This document shows, in pieces, positions 44,773 through 55,098 of a stretch of 64,000 nucleotides of DNA. The stretch covers positions 682,001 through 746,000 of the forward strand of contig JAUEDM010000002.1 of NCBI GenBank assembly GCA_033439685.1, in the 5' to 3' direction. Under the pieces are notes generated by a model. It was not told the origin of the DNA, made no database searches, and saw nothing but the letters and a program-made list of their open reading frames with translations. Origin of the DNA: Apodospora peruviana. Taxonomy: Eukaryota; Ascomycota; Sordariomycetes; Sordariales; Lasiosphaeriaceae. How positions within the stretch are numbered: the first letter of the stretch is position 1; every line of letters begins with the position of its first letter. The position numbers and the translations under genes were made by a program.

Positions 44773-45539
44773 GCCGAAAAAAAAAGGCAGCATGGGACGG
44801 TAAGCACTTTCTGATTTTCTCACATCGACCCGCTCTCCTTCCGCCTCCTCGTTTTGGCAGCCATGCGGTCTCAATTCAGACCCATGAACAAGCAGTCCTG
44901 CCAAGTGGCTTGACTGGGTGGTCACTGCGACCCCATCGGAGCCAGAAAGGCTGCGGCTGCTTGAAGTTGCGCACGGAGTGTGCCACACGAGGCAAGATCT
45001 CGTTGGCGTTTACTCGAAGCACCTGTTCGGACCCAGACCCCTTCTAAGGTTCTCTGGGTTCGACAGGACCGCCTGCTAAGTCAGGTTCATCGCCGTCGTC
45101 CCTGGGACCCATCCGTGAATAAGCACGCCGCATTGAACGGATTTAGGCAGCCTCTTCTTCCCGCACCGCCCTCTCCTCGGCCTCCTTGCCATCTCCATGT
45201 TCAGACAAGAGCCATTTCACTGGTCGTCCACTCCGTGGAACATTTCAAACGATTCGAGTCTGGCACTCTCCAAGTATTTTGTCTCGTCCTCCCCTGTCCT
45301 TCACCGCGGTGTTGCACATAGACGGCCAGTGGTATCGGATTCTTCAAGTCTGTTTCCCTTCTTAAATCCTGTTGTCTCAAGCCTGTCTTATTTTATTTCT
45401 GTCTGATCTGGAGTTGGTATCCCCCACAGGTGGCAGCACTCTGGACCAGCAACATGGCTACTTCGTGGGTAGCTTCGGTTCGCCCATACAGTTCAGTCGC
45501 CCATACACTTCATTCGTGCCACCAACACCACCACACAAT

Positions 45540-45872
45540 GTAATAAGTCGACTAATCTACAAATTTGAAAACAGAGGCCGGAAATCGAAGGCATGGGCGG
45601 CGGCGACGTCGGCGGGCTCCCGCCACCACAACCAGCCGAAGCCGCAGCAGCAGCAACAGGGCCCTCGCACGGCCTACCCGCCGCTACCGGCCTCCGACTT
45701 GGCAATCGGACAGTTTCTGTTCCTGAACAGACGCGGCGTGGTGGACGTCGTGGGGCTAGTAGTGGCTGGGAAGGCGAGGGGGATCCGGGTGCCCGGGCTA
45801 AGGAGGGCGTGGGGCCACCCCGTCTTGGTCATCAGCCGGCCAGACCTTGAGGGGGTGGTCCGGTTCGTGTTT
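45540..45872 (+). other. Unknown-family exon (5'-type part, block B)
   Basis: The frame KAWAAATSAGSRHHNQPKPQ, then QQQQGPRTAYPPLPASDLAI, GQFLFLNRRGVVDVVGLVVA and GKARGIRVPGLRRAWGHPVL, VISRPDLEGVVRFVF ends in a clean donor (TTT|GTAAGTGG at 45873). The GHPVLVI step and the next exon (46439) fit the usual order of an uncharacterised fungal family. The upstream limit is unclear; an AG at about 45575 could begin the exon. Confidence 0.5.
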
Positions 45873-46207
45873 GTAAGTGGTTTATTTCTTTCCATTCTTT
45901 TGCACTTTTATTCTTCTCTCTCCCACTATGGACGGGACAGCCAACAGCACCCGGGCGAAACCAAACGTTACTTCAAGTTCTTTGGTGGTGTGGACCGGGT
46001 GTAGTTCAGCCTCAAGACAGTGAGCTAGTCTCGAGTCAACTTTACTCGTCCAACGGCAGGGTTTCCTGCAGTCCAGTGGTCGATCCATCCAGTTCAAACC
46101 TGCCTCACTTACCCAAACAACACATTCCCAGTCGAGATCCCAAGCCCAATCACCACCTCCTACCAATGATCTTGTCGAACAAAGACTTTGACGCTTACCC
46201 TACCTTC

Positions 46208-46223
46208 GGGGGGGGGGGGGGGG
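46208..46223. repeat. 16-bp G homopolymer
   Basis: Uninterrupted G run between the two block B exons. Confidence 0.9.
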
Positions 46224-46438
46224 AGTGGGTTTACTGTTGTTCAGGACACAGAGTTGATAGGTCGGCGGCATACTCGTGAGGCATCCGAGACCCGAATCAC
46301 TGCTTCCTTTCTTCTTGTCCTGTTGTAATTATTCCTGTTGTGTGTTTCATGCCAAGCATAAAACGAATTCACTCCAGCCCCCTATCTGCCTGCCCCGCCG
46401 GAGAGAGTACCAGCAACTAACATTCGACAACAAAACAG

Positions 46439-46894
46439 TGCCGATCGTTCCACGGAGCGACAACCCTGCCGTCGAACGAGGACCCGACGCACTTCGTGCC
46501 CATCCTGCCGCCTCGCGACCCCAACGGCAACAACGGCACGACGGCTGTGGCGGCGCAGGCAGCAACAGCAGCGAACCAGACCTCGGCTGTTGGCGGTCTG
46601 ACTTTCCGTGGCGGTCGGTTCACCGACCGTCAAAGTTGGGCTGACATCTCCGAGGTCTGGGAAGTGGACGCGGCCGACGAGCTGCTGTCGATCTGGGCGT
46701 TGGCATCACCAACGCAACAAACCAGATCATCTTCGCCAACGCTGCCTGTGTCGTCTTCTTCTTCGTCGTCGACGTCGTTGTTGCCGCCGCAACCTCTGGT
46801 GCCTTTGGCGCTGGACACGCGGTCCGTGCGAGTGCTGCGGGACGCGATCTCTGCTTTCCGGGAGAACGCGGGAATGCCGCCGCTTTCTACTTAG
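46439..46894 (+). other. Unknown-family terminal exon (block B)
   Basis: After an acceptor (ACAAAACAG|TGC) the frame reads CRSFHGATTLPSNEDPTHFV, PILPPRDPNGNNGTTAVAAQ and, further on, LTFRGGRFTDRQSWADISEV, WEVDAADELLSIWALAS. A Ser-rich stretch follows, then LALDTRSVRVLRDAISAFRE, closing at TAG 46892-46894. The final helix and the coherent composition support real coding. Joined to the exon at 45540-45872 it would need a ~566-bp intron or a missing middle exon. Function unknown. Confidence 0.5.
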
Positions 46895-48440
46895 TCTTGC
46901 CGTTCGGGTATGGTCCAGTCTCTGCTCTCTTCCTGTCTTGTTTGATACCTTGAAATCGGAAATCGCCAACCTGGACTCCTGCCGTTGGGATGGAGGGCCT
47001 GTGTTGCTTCTGGTGAATTGGTGGAGGACGGCAGGGAAGAGAGTGCCGGTCTGCCTGCCTGGCATGATTGAGTGGTTGCGGAGACAGCAACTCCTGGGCT
47101 GATGTGTGGATGGAGGGTCTTTGTCTGATTGGTGACGATGCCGACGACGATACGGCGGCGGCGGCGCTGGGTAGAGGATGGGTGGGATGATTCCGACTAT
47201 AGGTTTCATCAAGCAAGCGTCCGTCCGTCCGTCTGTGTTGATCGTGTTGGTACCAAGAGAGCAGTAGCAGTGGTGGCCAGAGAATCCAAGACTAGTCCGT
47301 CGGCACTCTTGTGGGTGGGAGTGACGACGTTGATGGTTCGAGGACGGTCTCTGGTGACGTGCCCGGCTGCGGGAGGATGTCGGGTCTGGGTCTGCTAGGC
47401 ACCTCTCGCAGTCGGAGTCTCGTCTACCTCTTCCATGCTCCGCCTTGGCTCGAAATAAACTTGACAAATCTGCAAAAGGTCGAGATTCCGGCTGGAATGT
47501 GAAGTTTCCTGCTTCGACTTCGGTTTCGGATACTTTGGGTGTGAAGTGGTCTGCTTCGACTCGGGGTCGCCTTTTCTTCCATGCTTGGATCGTCATATCA
47601 GACTTTCTCAATCGAGACAATCAAACGTCGTCAAAGCCATAAAAGCTGAACTACAAACGAGAAAAGCTTGAACCCGCGGGAATCATTCGCCTCCTGAGTT
47701 CTAGCCATTCTCAACATTTACGACGATCACATGGAGGAGGACACCAGGGACGTGTCGCCCGCAGAGCACCTTGCAATAACCGTCCTAACATCAAAATCAA
47801 AGATTGCAGAGTCAACAATCATTGTCCATCACAGCACAGACTCCTGACAGTCCTTTGTCCTCTCTCTCTCAAGCAAGCTATTTATGCCACATCCCGAATA
47901 AATCGTCCGTGCGATAGTTCTGAAAAAAGAAAAGAAAAAAAACACTCCGATAGAGGCCTATAGCATTCTGACATTCAACCTTCCATCTTTCATTTCGACC
48001 CGGCTGAAATTGGAAGCTATGCGCTCTGTTAGGGAAGACGTTGGATTAGAGCGGGTCAGGGGTTGGGGAACAGCGCTTGGCAATGCCGCTATCTGCGTTG
48101 GAGTCTGGGGAATCCCGGAAACGCCGATAGACCAAGACCCGTTTTTTGCCGTTGTCCACTCTTAAGTCCATGTTCCATCAGACCATCACTCGCTTGCAAT
48201 CACCTTCAAGATCCTCAAAAGCGACCGCCAATCTGGAACCTCACACCACAACTGCCCAGGGCCACCGTCTTGAGGTCCAAAACATCGCCTCTGAAGAATT
48301 CAAGAACCATCCGCTATCCTTACCAACACCCGATAAAAGCGCGGATGACGGCGGCACTGAAAACCCAGTTCGCCACCAAACGGCCCAACGGGTATCAACA
48401 CATCCAACTCAATGACCCTCGCTGACCAGCGCCGCCTTTT
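46895..48440. other. Intergenic, upstream region of the Zn2Cys6 gene
   Basis: No domain-bearing frame seen. An A-rich stretch lies at 47920-47942. The last 400 bp probably include promoter and leader of the regulator. Confidence 0.45.
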
Positions 48441-50609
48441 ATGATGAGCGCATCGCCACGCCCTCAGAAGCGGACCGCCCATACATGCGTCACTTGTCGA
48501 ATGCGCAAGGTCCGATGCGATGGACGCAGGAACGAGTGCATCAACTGCGAGCGACTCGGCTTCGTCTGCGTCTGGGGCGATAACTCTGCCATCACCTTCG
48601 ACCCAGCTGCTTCGAATGCACTTGGTTTCCCAATCGATGGCCAACCGAGTCCGACCTCTCCCACCTTCTCGGTGCCACGCCGCCGAGCGCGCCAGGCCTG
48701 CCAGAACTGCCACGCAAAGAAGGCCCGGTGCAGCGGATCCATGCCGCGGTGCGATCGATGTCGTATTCAGGGACTTGAGTGCATCTACCGGCCTGGAAAG
48801 CGATCACTGCCGTTACCATCGTCCTCGAATGTACCGGCGCGCGAGACGGCCGACGGCCAGGATGTGACAATGCACGACAACGATGCCTATCTCGACCAGC
48901 AGACCTCCTTCACCCACAGCCACACCGCCAGTCCGAGTCCCGCTCTCGCGCTTGACCTCCCAGACCCGCAAGAGACCCTCGCGCTGAGAGCGTTCGACAG
49001 CTTCTTCCGCCACGTCCACCACATCCCCATGTTCTCGTTCCTGCACCGAGCCTCGCTCATGGAACGCTACCACGCTGGAATGCTTGATCGCTCTCTTCTC
49101 CTCGCGTTGGTTGGCATCACGGCCCTGCTGACCGATGATCTCGGCCCCGGCCTGAAAGACTACGGCGAGAGATGCATCGACGAATCTGCCAGTCTCTGTA
49201 CGTACCAGCTCGAAAGCCCGTCTATCCTGCGCCTCCAGGCTCTTGTGATTGTCGTCAAGCACCGCATCCTCAGCAAACGGTTCTCGAGCGCCTTCATGCT
49301 GCACGCCATCGCGAGCCGCTTCGCCACCGTTTTGCGGCTTAACCACGAGAATCCGGGTCTGTGCTTCCTCGCACAGGAATCACGTCGTCGGTTGATGTGG
49401 TCGCTGTACATGATCGACTCGGGCATCTCCAACGGCCAGACCGATTTTGCCCTCTGGCCTGACCCGGAGCGCCAGGTCCGTATCCAGCTGCCCTGCAACG
49501 AGCGCAACTTTGAATTCGACCTGCCTGAATCCACCGAGCCGCTGCGTCCACCGTCATGCTCTGGAGACACAACGTTACCGCCTCTTCCGGACGCGGTCGG
49601 CTTTATGGCGCTGCATGTGCGCATGCACTGGATGCGCACCCGGATCCTCGAGCGCGCCATCAAAGTTGCGTCTAACCCACTGTCAGCGGCAGAACTCGCC
49701 GCCCTGCCATCTCATTGCGCCGAGCTAGTCGCCGAGCTACAAGCCTTCGAAGCGAGACTGCCGCTATCATTTCGTTGGTCCGAGAGCAACCTGCGCCTGA
49801 GGGCATATTCGCCGCGATTGGGCATCTTCGTCATGACGCACGTCTGGTGGCGCCAATGCCATCTCGATCTGTATCGACTTTTTCTTCCGGGACTCAAAGA
49901 AGCTCTTTCCCTCACATCTCTTGGTCAACTCGACCCGAATTTTGTCTCTGAGGGACATCGGCAATGCTATGAGCATGCGCGCGCCATGGCCGACATGTTT
50001 GCCCAGCTGCTGACGCTGGGAAACAGTATTCCTATTACCGACATCGATCTACCGGGATGCGCCTTCCAGTGCGTCAGGGTGTTGTATCACGGTCTGCAGA
50101 CCGCTGGAAACGAAATGGGGTTCACTGCGGCGGGTGTGCAGGAACTTGCGTCTGTTTGTCTGCGAGCTGCGCGGCAGTCGACGGCTGGTCCGGCGTGCGC
50201 GAGTATCCAGGCTGATATCGAGAAGTTGATTAAAGACGGGCTGCCACTAGCCGGCAACAATGGTGGTGCCAACAACCAGCAGCAGCCATTTCTTGACAAC
50301 GCCCCAATACTGAAATCTGATCAGCCTGAGGATGGTGATACTTTGACCGGGACGGGGAGGAACGACCAGATGCCGCCTGGCACAGTTACAATGGCACCAC
50401 CAGCAGCCATTATATCGAATACAGCTGTTCCCGCGTCAGTAGCGCCTTCGCAGGCTAGCGCAGTCACGAGCGGAAGCAATGCGTTCCAGGAGGCTCTCGA
50501 AGGAATCAATTTTGGACCTGAACTGTTTGGGTCGGATTCTTGGGCTTGGAATAATGATTGGCTGAATACGCCAGCCGCTGGTAATTTTGTAGGGGGATCG
50601 AATTGTTGA
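48441..50609 (+). CDS. Transcription factor with two Zn2Cys6 clusters and fungal-specific TF domain
   Basis: Single exon, 722 residues, nuclear DNA-binding regulator. The first cluster is C16-x2-C19-x6-C26-x6-C33-x2-C36-x6-C43 (CVTCRMRKVRCDGRRNEC...). The second is C87-x2-C90-x6-C97-x6-C104-x2-C107-x6-C114 (CQNCHAKKARCSGSMPRCDR...). Both keep all six cysteines and the basic residues between Cys2 and Cys3. Residues 165-560 match the fungal-specific TF (middle homology) domain, with FDSFFRHVHHIPMFSFLHRA and SRRRLMWSLYMIDSGISNGQ. The C-terminus is Gln/Ser/Pro-rich, then acidic/aromatic (GPELFGSDSWAWNNDWLN), a likely activation region. ATGs at 48441 and 48444 are both possible. Targets cannot be deduced; no neighbouring pathway cluster is evident. 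Confidence 0.93.
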   Translation: MMSASPRPQKRTAHTCVTCRMRKVRCDGRRNECINCERLGFVCVWGDNSAITFDPAASNALGFPIDGQPSPTSPTFSVPRRRARQACQNCHAKKARCSGSMPRCDRCRIQGLECIYRPGKRSLPLPSSSNVPARETADGQDVTMHDNDAYLDQQTSFTHSHTASPSPALALDLPDPQETLALRAFDSFFRHVHHIPMFSFLHRASLMERYHAGMLDRSLLLALVGITALLTDDLGPGLKDYGERCIDESASLCTYQLESPSILRLQALVIVVKHRILSKRFSSAFMLHAIASRFATVLRLNHENPGLCFLAQESRRRLMWSLYMIDSGISNGQTDFALWPDPERQVRIQLPCNERNFEFDLPESTEPLRPPSCSGDTTLPPLPDAVGFMALHVRMHWMRTRILERAIKVASNPLSAAELAALPSHCAELVAELQAFEARLPLSFRWSESNLRLRAYSPRLGIFVMTHVWWRQCHLDLYRLFLPGLKEALSLTSLGQLDPNFVSEGHRQCYEHARAMADMFAQLLTLGNSIPITDIDLPGCAFQCVRVLYHGLQTAGNEMGFTAAGVQELASVCLRAARQSTAGPACASIQADIEKLIKDGLPLAGNNGGANNQQQPFLDNAPILKSDQPEDGDTLTGTGRNDQMPPGTVTMAPPAAIISNTAVPASVAPSQASAVTSGSNAFQEALEGINFGPELFGSDSWAWNNDWLNTPAAGNFVGGSNC

Positions 50610-53249
50610 GATTTTGATGGGCTTTGTGTTGTTCAACGGGTGGGACTTCTACAGTCAGCCCTGATAGGGGAAGGTTGCAAAAGACAGAGGAGCAACCGGA
50701 TATCATGCGTGTGTCGAAATCAGGTGGAGAGAGTTGAGAGGGCTTTGGTTTCTGTGTGGAGTTTTGGGTGCGCCGCAGGGATGTATCACTTCGTTGGAGT
50801 AGGAAAGAAGGGAGATAAAGAGGCTTGATGACCGGAATTGAATGGAAAGGACTTGAATTATGAACAGATGAATAGACTTTGAATCTATGAGGGGTTGAAT
50901 TGTGAATAGACTTTGGATGCCATATAAATTCGAGGGAATGAAGTCGCGTCGTGTCTTCAAAACTCTGTCGACGCCGCATCGTTTGAATGGACAGTTCTGA
51001 TATGACGTGATTTTGAGGCTATATGCCGCCATCTCCACCACCACCAACATGCCTAAGCACTTTCGAGTCCACTCATCGCCTTAGGCATCCGCAACAGTTC
51101 TACTTCGAACTCCTTGAATTCTGGGTGGACGACGCTCGGCTTCCCGACATATGGATCTCCCAGCTAAGGTATGCATGATGCTGGCACTCGGGTGCCGAGC
51201 AGCCCCTGAACACTTTTTCAGTAAGTGTGACCACGCATCCTCGTCGTAGCCACCATCTCCGCAGATGGTGCACCACTGGTAACGACAAGCCTCCATTAAG
51301 CTACGTCAAGTGGTTACAACCACCAGCCTTTTCAAAGACGATGCCGCACGCTGCGCATTGTGCGGCTTGGTTTCGGGAATCCAAAAACTCTTCCAGGGCC
51401 ATGGCATCTGCATCGTTTACAGTGGCGACGTTCCCATATTCGGGATTGATGCATGTCCCATCAGGGAGAATGATGTAGCTGCAGGGACTGGAGTATCGCC
51501 GATAAGACGCGAGTGTAATTCTCGGCTTCTTGAACTGTGACTTTCGCGTGGGATGTCTTGTTGTTCTTTTTGACGACGAACTCCTGTCCGACCAACTTTC
51601 GGCATATCAGGAACGTTTGGTTTCGGATTTAGGGATGGCAAGGAGATGAATCGTAGTTTTTCGGTGCCCCCCCCCCCCCCCCCCAGCTGCTTGCTGCTGC
51701 TGGTGATACATGCACTCATTTGGGAACTGAGAAATTCGTTCTTCCAGCACCAACGACGACATGCCGGTATACACCACCATGCTAGTCCGGCAAAATATCA
51801 GAAGAGGACCATAAGAACTCCTGGTGACAACCCCCGGAAAACATATGAAGCCAATGGGCCAAAATCTATCAATGCTTTTGCAGCGGATCGAGGACAAGAC
51901 CCGGCACTAAGACCGGTTTTCAACCAGACTGGACAACGAAAAGGATAATCTTCCCCATGGCGTCACACCGAAGGGCTTAGAAGCCCTCGAAAAAACCATT
52001 ATCACCAACAATGTTGATGACCTTGCTAACGACGAAGACCTACCAACTCCTAATGGAGACCTGGAACAAACGGAATACACTTTCCAACTACCTACGGAGC
52101 CCACTAGTAATATCGACATTACTACACGAACTGCCTATTCAGCAGCCAATCAAAGTTCGACATCCCTCTTCTCAGAAGCCAATGCCACAAGGGTGTTAGG
52201 GGTCGGGGAAAGGCGAAGGCGGAAACACCCGAAATGACATTGAACTTGAAGGGAGAGGGAATCGAAACGGCTGAGCACCTAGAAGTCTAGGGAAAACCCA
52301 ACCAAAGTCCATTGGACAGACGAAGGATTCGGTTTTCGTCGTGCCATTGATCATCGTTCCGGACAACACCACCGGGCTTACCAACACTGGTGGCGGTAAA
52401 GAGTTTAAAGTCGACAGCGACAGATTGACCCATACGAAGAATCCTCCTATATCGTAATAAAATTATTTGCAAATCGGCTACATTTTCTCCGAGCAGAACT
52501 CCACATCCTCAACGTGACAATAAACGGCAATGCGTCTTTACTAAATATCAGGCGTGCGATCAAAGTCGAAAACAGGCCCATTTACTTCAGGAAGTGGTTT
52601 GCGATCGGGTTCAGTCTGAATTGTCATGAGACGGCTGAAGTACGACGAGAAAAAAGAGGACGAAATGGACTAGGCGACGCAAGGAATTCAGATAGCTAAG
52701 GAAGAAGTGGATGAATATACCCTCTCGTTGCCGTTGCCGGGTTCCAACACTTCTCAAGCGTTCTTAATATCGAAAGCCTCGCCGTTGGGCCCTAACTCTT
52801 TGAGGTAAGTCTGCGAACATCGACTGAGGCGTGCGGCTAAGAATCCGGTTGCACACCCTTATTGCTATCGAACGATTTAGACCTGCTGTTGTTTGGTTCG
52901 AACTCTCCGCTTGGCGCCCGGGCCTCAAGGTCACTTACACCACGCACAAAAACGCTCCCGATTTGGGACCTGCAACAAAGACAATATTTACACACCACTT
53001 CGATTGGCGTCATGCCAGCTCTCTACCCTCTCGAAGCTCTGCGACACTAAAGTGGCGTGGACTCTCTCTCTTGTTTGGATCCGGACTCGGCTTGTTGCTC
53101 CATGATCTCTGCTCCATGAGATTGCTGGGGACCTGAAAAGCTTCCACAGTTTGCTGCCTTGCTCTCTCCGACATGGCTCTGTCCGCACGTTTTCTTTTGA
53201 CAGCCTCTCTCGATCAGACACAGCAGTGAAAATGGGCACGAATTTCCGG
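50610..53249. other. Unassigned, relic-like region
   Basis: 2.6 kb without a recognisable family. Coding-like scraps occur, such as AARCALCGLVSGIQKLFQGH (51345), PAKYQKRTIRTPGDNPRKTY (51785) and TKDSVFVVPLIIVPDNTTGL (52320), in different frames. Degraded element or gene remains are possible. An 18-C run lies at 51667-51684. Confidence 0.4.
51667..51684. repeat. 18-bp C homopolymer
   Basis: Uninterrupted C run. Confidence 0.9.
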
Positions 53250-55098
53250 TGCTTCAACTCGATAGGCGGAATGCGACGGCGGGTGTGTTTGGAAACCTGA
53301 CTAGCAACGGCACTACTATTGCATATCCCCTGACCTGCAACATCACGGAGGAATTTACTGTCAAGGTGGGATTGAAGGTGATATTCGATGTTACTTGGGC
53401 TGACACCGACAAAGTAAAATAACAGACCGTCAAAGCAAACTGTAGCACCTACATTGAGCCATTAGAATCAACTTCTGTCTTTGTTCCCCGGGAACGATGG
53501 GATACCACCAACCGATTCTCAACTGCACATACCACCGAATCGCTTCCCTGCTTTCAGACGTTCCTGACAGGCGCCCCTTATTCGCTTTCCGCAACGGTCA
53601 GTTAGTGGTTATCAGGAAGCCGAACATGACCGACGCCCGCCAATATTCCCTCTTGCCCCCTTGCCCCCTCTCAAGCCTTCCGTCGACTTCAAGGAGAACG
53701 AAAGAACGACGACCCCGTTCCTGCCAGCATGGGAGGCTTCGATCAAGCCCTTCTGTGATGCATATGCAAAGCCCACTCCATTGCCAACCACTGAACACCA
53801 ACAACTACACGTACACGACGGGCACCTACTCTAGCGCGGACATCTGTACTACTACTAACAAACCCTGAACTTCTCTACCAGTCCATGGAGAGCGCGTCAG
53901 TAGTATCCCCCCGTTCACCAGACCTACCTAGGTATCCTCACCCTTTGAACTAACTCCTGCCCGACAGCACTCACCAATACACCAGCTGCGCCATCCAACA
54001 ACCCCTATCCATCCAGTCCTGCACTGCCGATGCAACCCGAAAGCTCGCCACAGTCCCGCACAGCCTCTTCATCTACTTGGTTCTTCCGGCTGCGATTCTA
54101 TGCTCTGGTCTGCGCTGGGTGTCAGCCTATCCATTCTTTCTCAACTTCCTCCATATCGGCGCGTCGATGTGGCTAAAGGGCTCCTCCCGCTCCTTCAACT
54201 GGCTACAGCTCCTCGTCAAATTCGCCTCCGGCATCGGCGAACCTACCGTCCAGGCGTTCGTGCTCGACGCAGCCAATGAAAACAACGAAAACCTTTGGTT
54301 TTCTTATTGCAGCCATAGAGTTCCTACAGCCCACGGCCACGCCGTTGCTTGCTGGCCTGGCCTAGCGGGCTGGTACTTGTCCAAGGGCAACGGTTTCCAG
54401 GTCCTGGCTACCGACGCAATCGTTACAATGTTTGGGGTGGTCATGATGCTGGTACTCACCGGGGGGGGCAGGTTCTGGTTATGTTCAACGACATCACATC
54501 GGGCAGCGGCAGTCTCGGACCGGGGAACATGCAGGTGCCGATCGGGGTTATTTGTGCTATAGGTCCTTGGCTGCTCACTTATATTCTCTTTGGTTTCATC
54601 GCCATCCTGTTGCAGCTGGGCTTCATCCTGGGCTTTTTTGAGATGTGGCTGTTCGAGCCGGGATACATGTTTGGGGTGGCCTTCTTTGCTCACGGTGTTT
54701 TTGTTATTGTCTTTGGCTTCCTGGGGCTGACGCCAATATGTGCGTTGTGGGAGTTGGGATGGACCACCCAGAAGAAGAAGCGGAAATTCAAGGAACTCAC
54801 AGGAAAAGGTTGGCGACAAGAACCTGTTCCCGCCGGCACACTTCTTCCGGGATAGGTTACTGATGACGTCGCGGTGGAAGAGAGGGCTCGTCAAGTTTTG
54901 TCTTTTGGCTGTTTATCGTTACGAGTTTTGCCAGCTTCGTGGGCAAGTGGATGTTCATGGTGAACGTGTTGAGACTGGCGGGGGATGCGTACTGCGCCAG
55001 CAGGTACAAGGAGGTCGGCCACCTTTGCGCGATTGGGGTTCAAGGCGGCTGTCCTCTCGGTGGGTGTGCTGTTGCAGGTTTTCGGGCTGACAGAATAG
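53250..55098 (+). pseudogene. Polytopic membrane protein with extracellular N-terminal part, frameshifted
   Basis: The N-terminal reading RRNATAGVFGNLTSNGTTIA, then YPLTCNITEEFTVKVGLKVI has four N-glycosylation sequons, typical of an exported ectodomain; a TAA at 53420 interrupts it. The middle reading is DATRKLATVPHSLFIYLVLP, SFNWLQLLVKFASGIGEPTV and ATDAIVTMFGVVMMLVLTGG. It changes frame at an 8-G run (54461-54468) to GQVLVMFNDITSGSGSLGPG, VICAIGPWLLTYILFGFIAI and MFGVAFFAHGVFVIVFGFLG. It ends in further frames (SFASFVGKWMFMVNVLRLAG, ...AAVLSVGVLLQVFGLTE). At least seven helices remain. The frame breaks make the copy inactive unless the G run is miscounted. Family not recognised. Confidence 0.6.
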
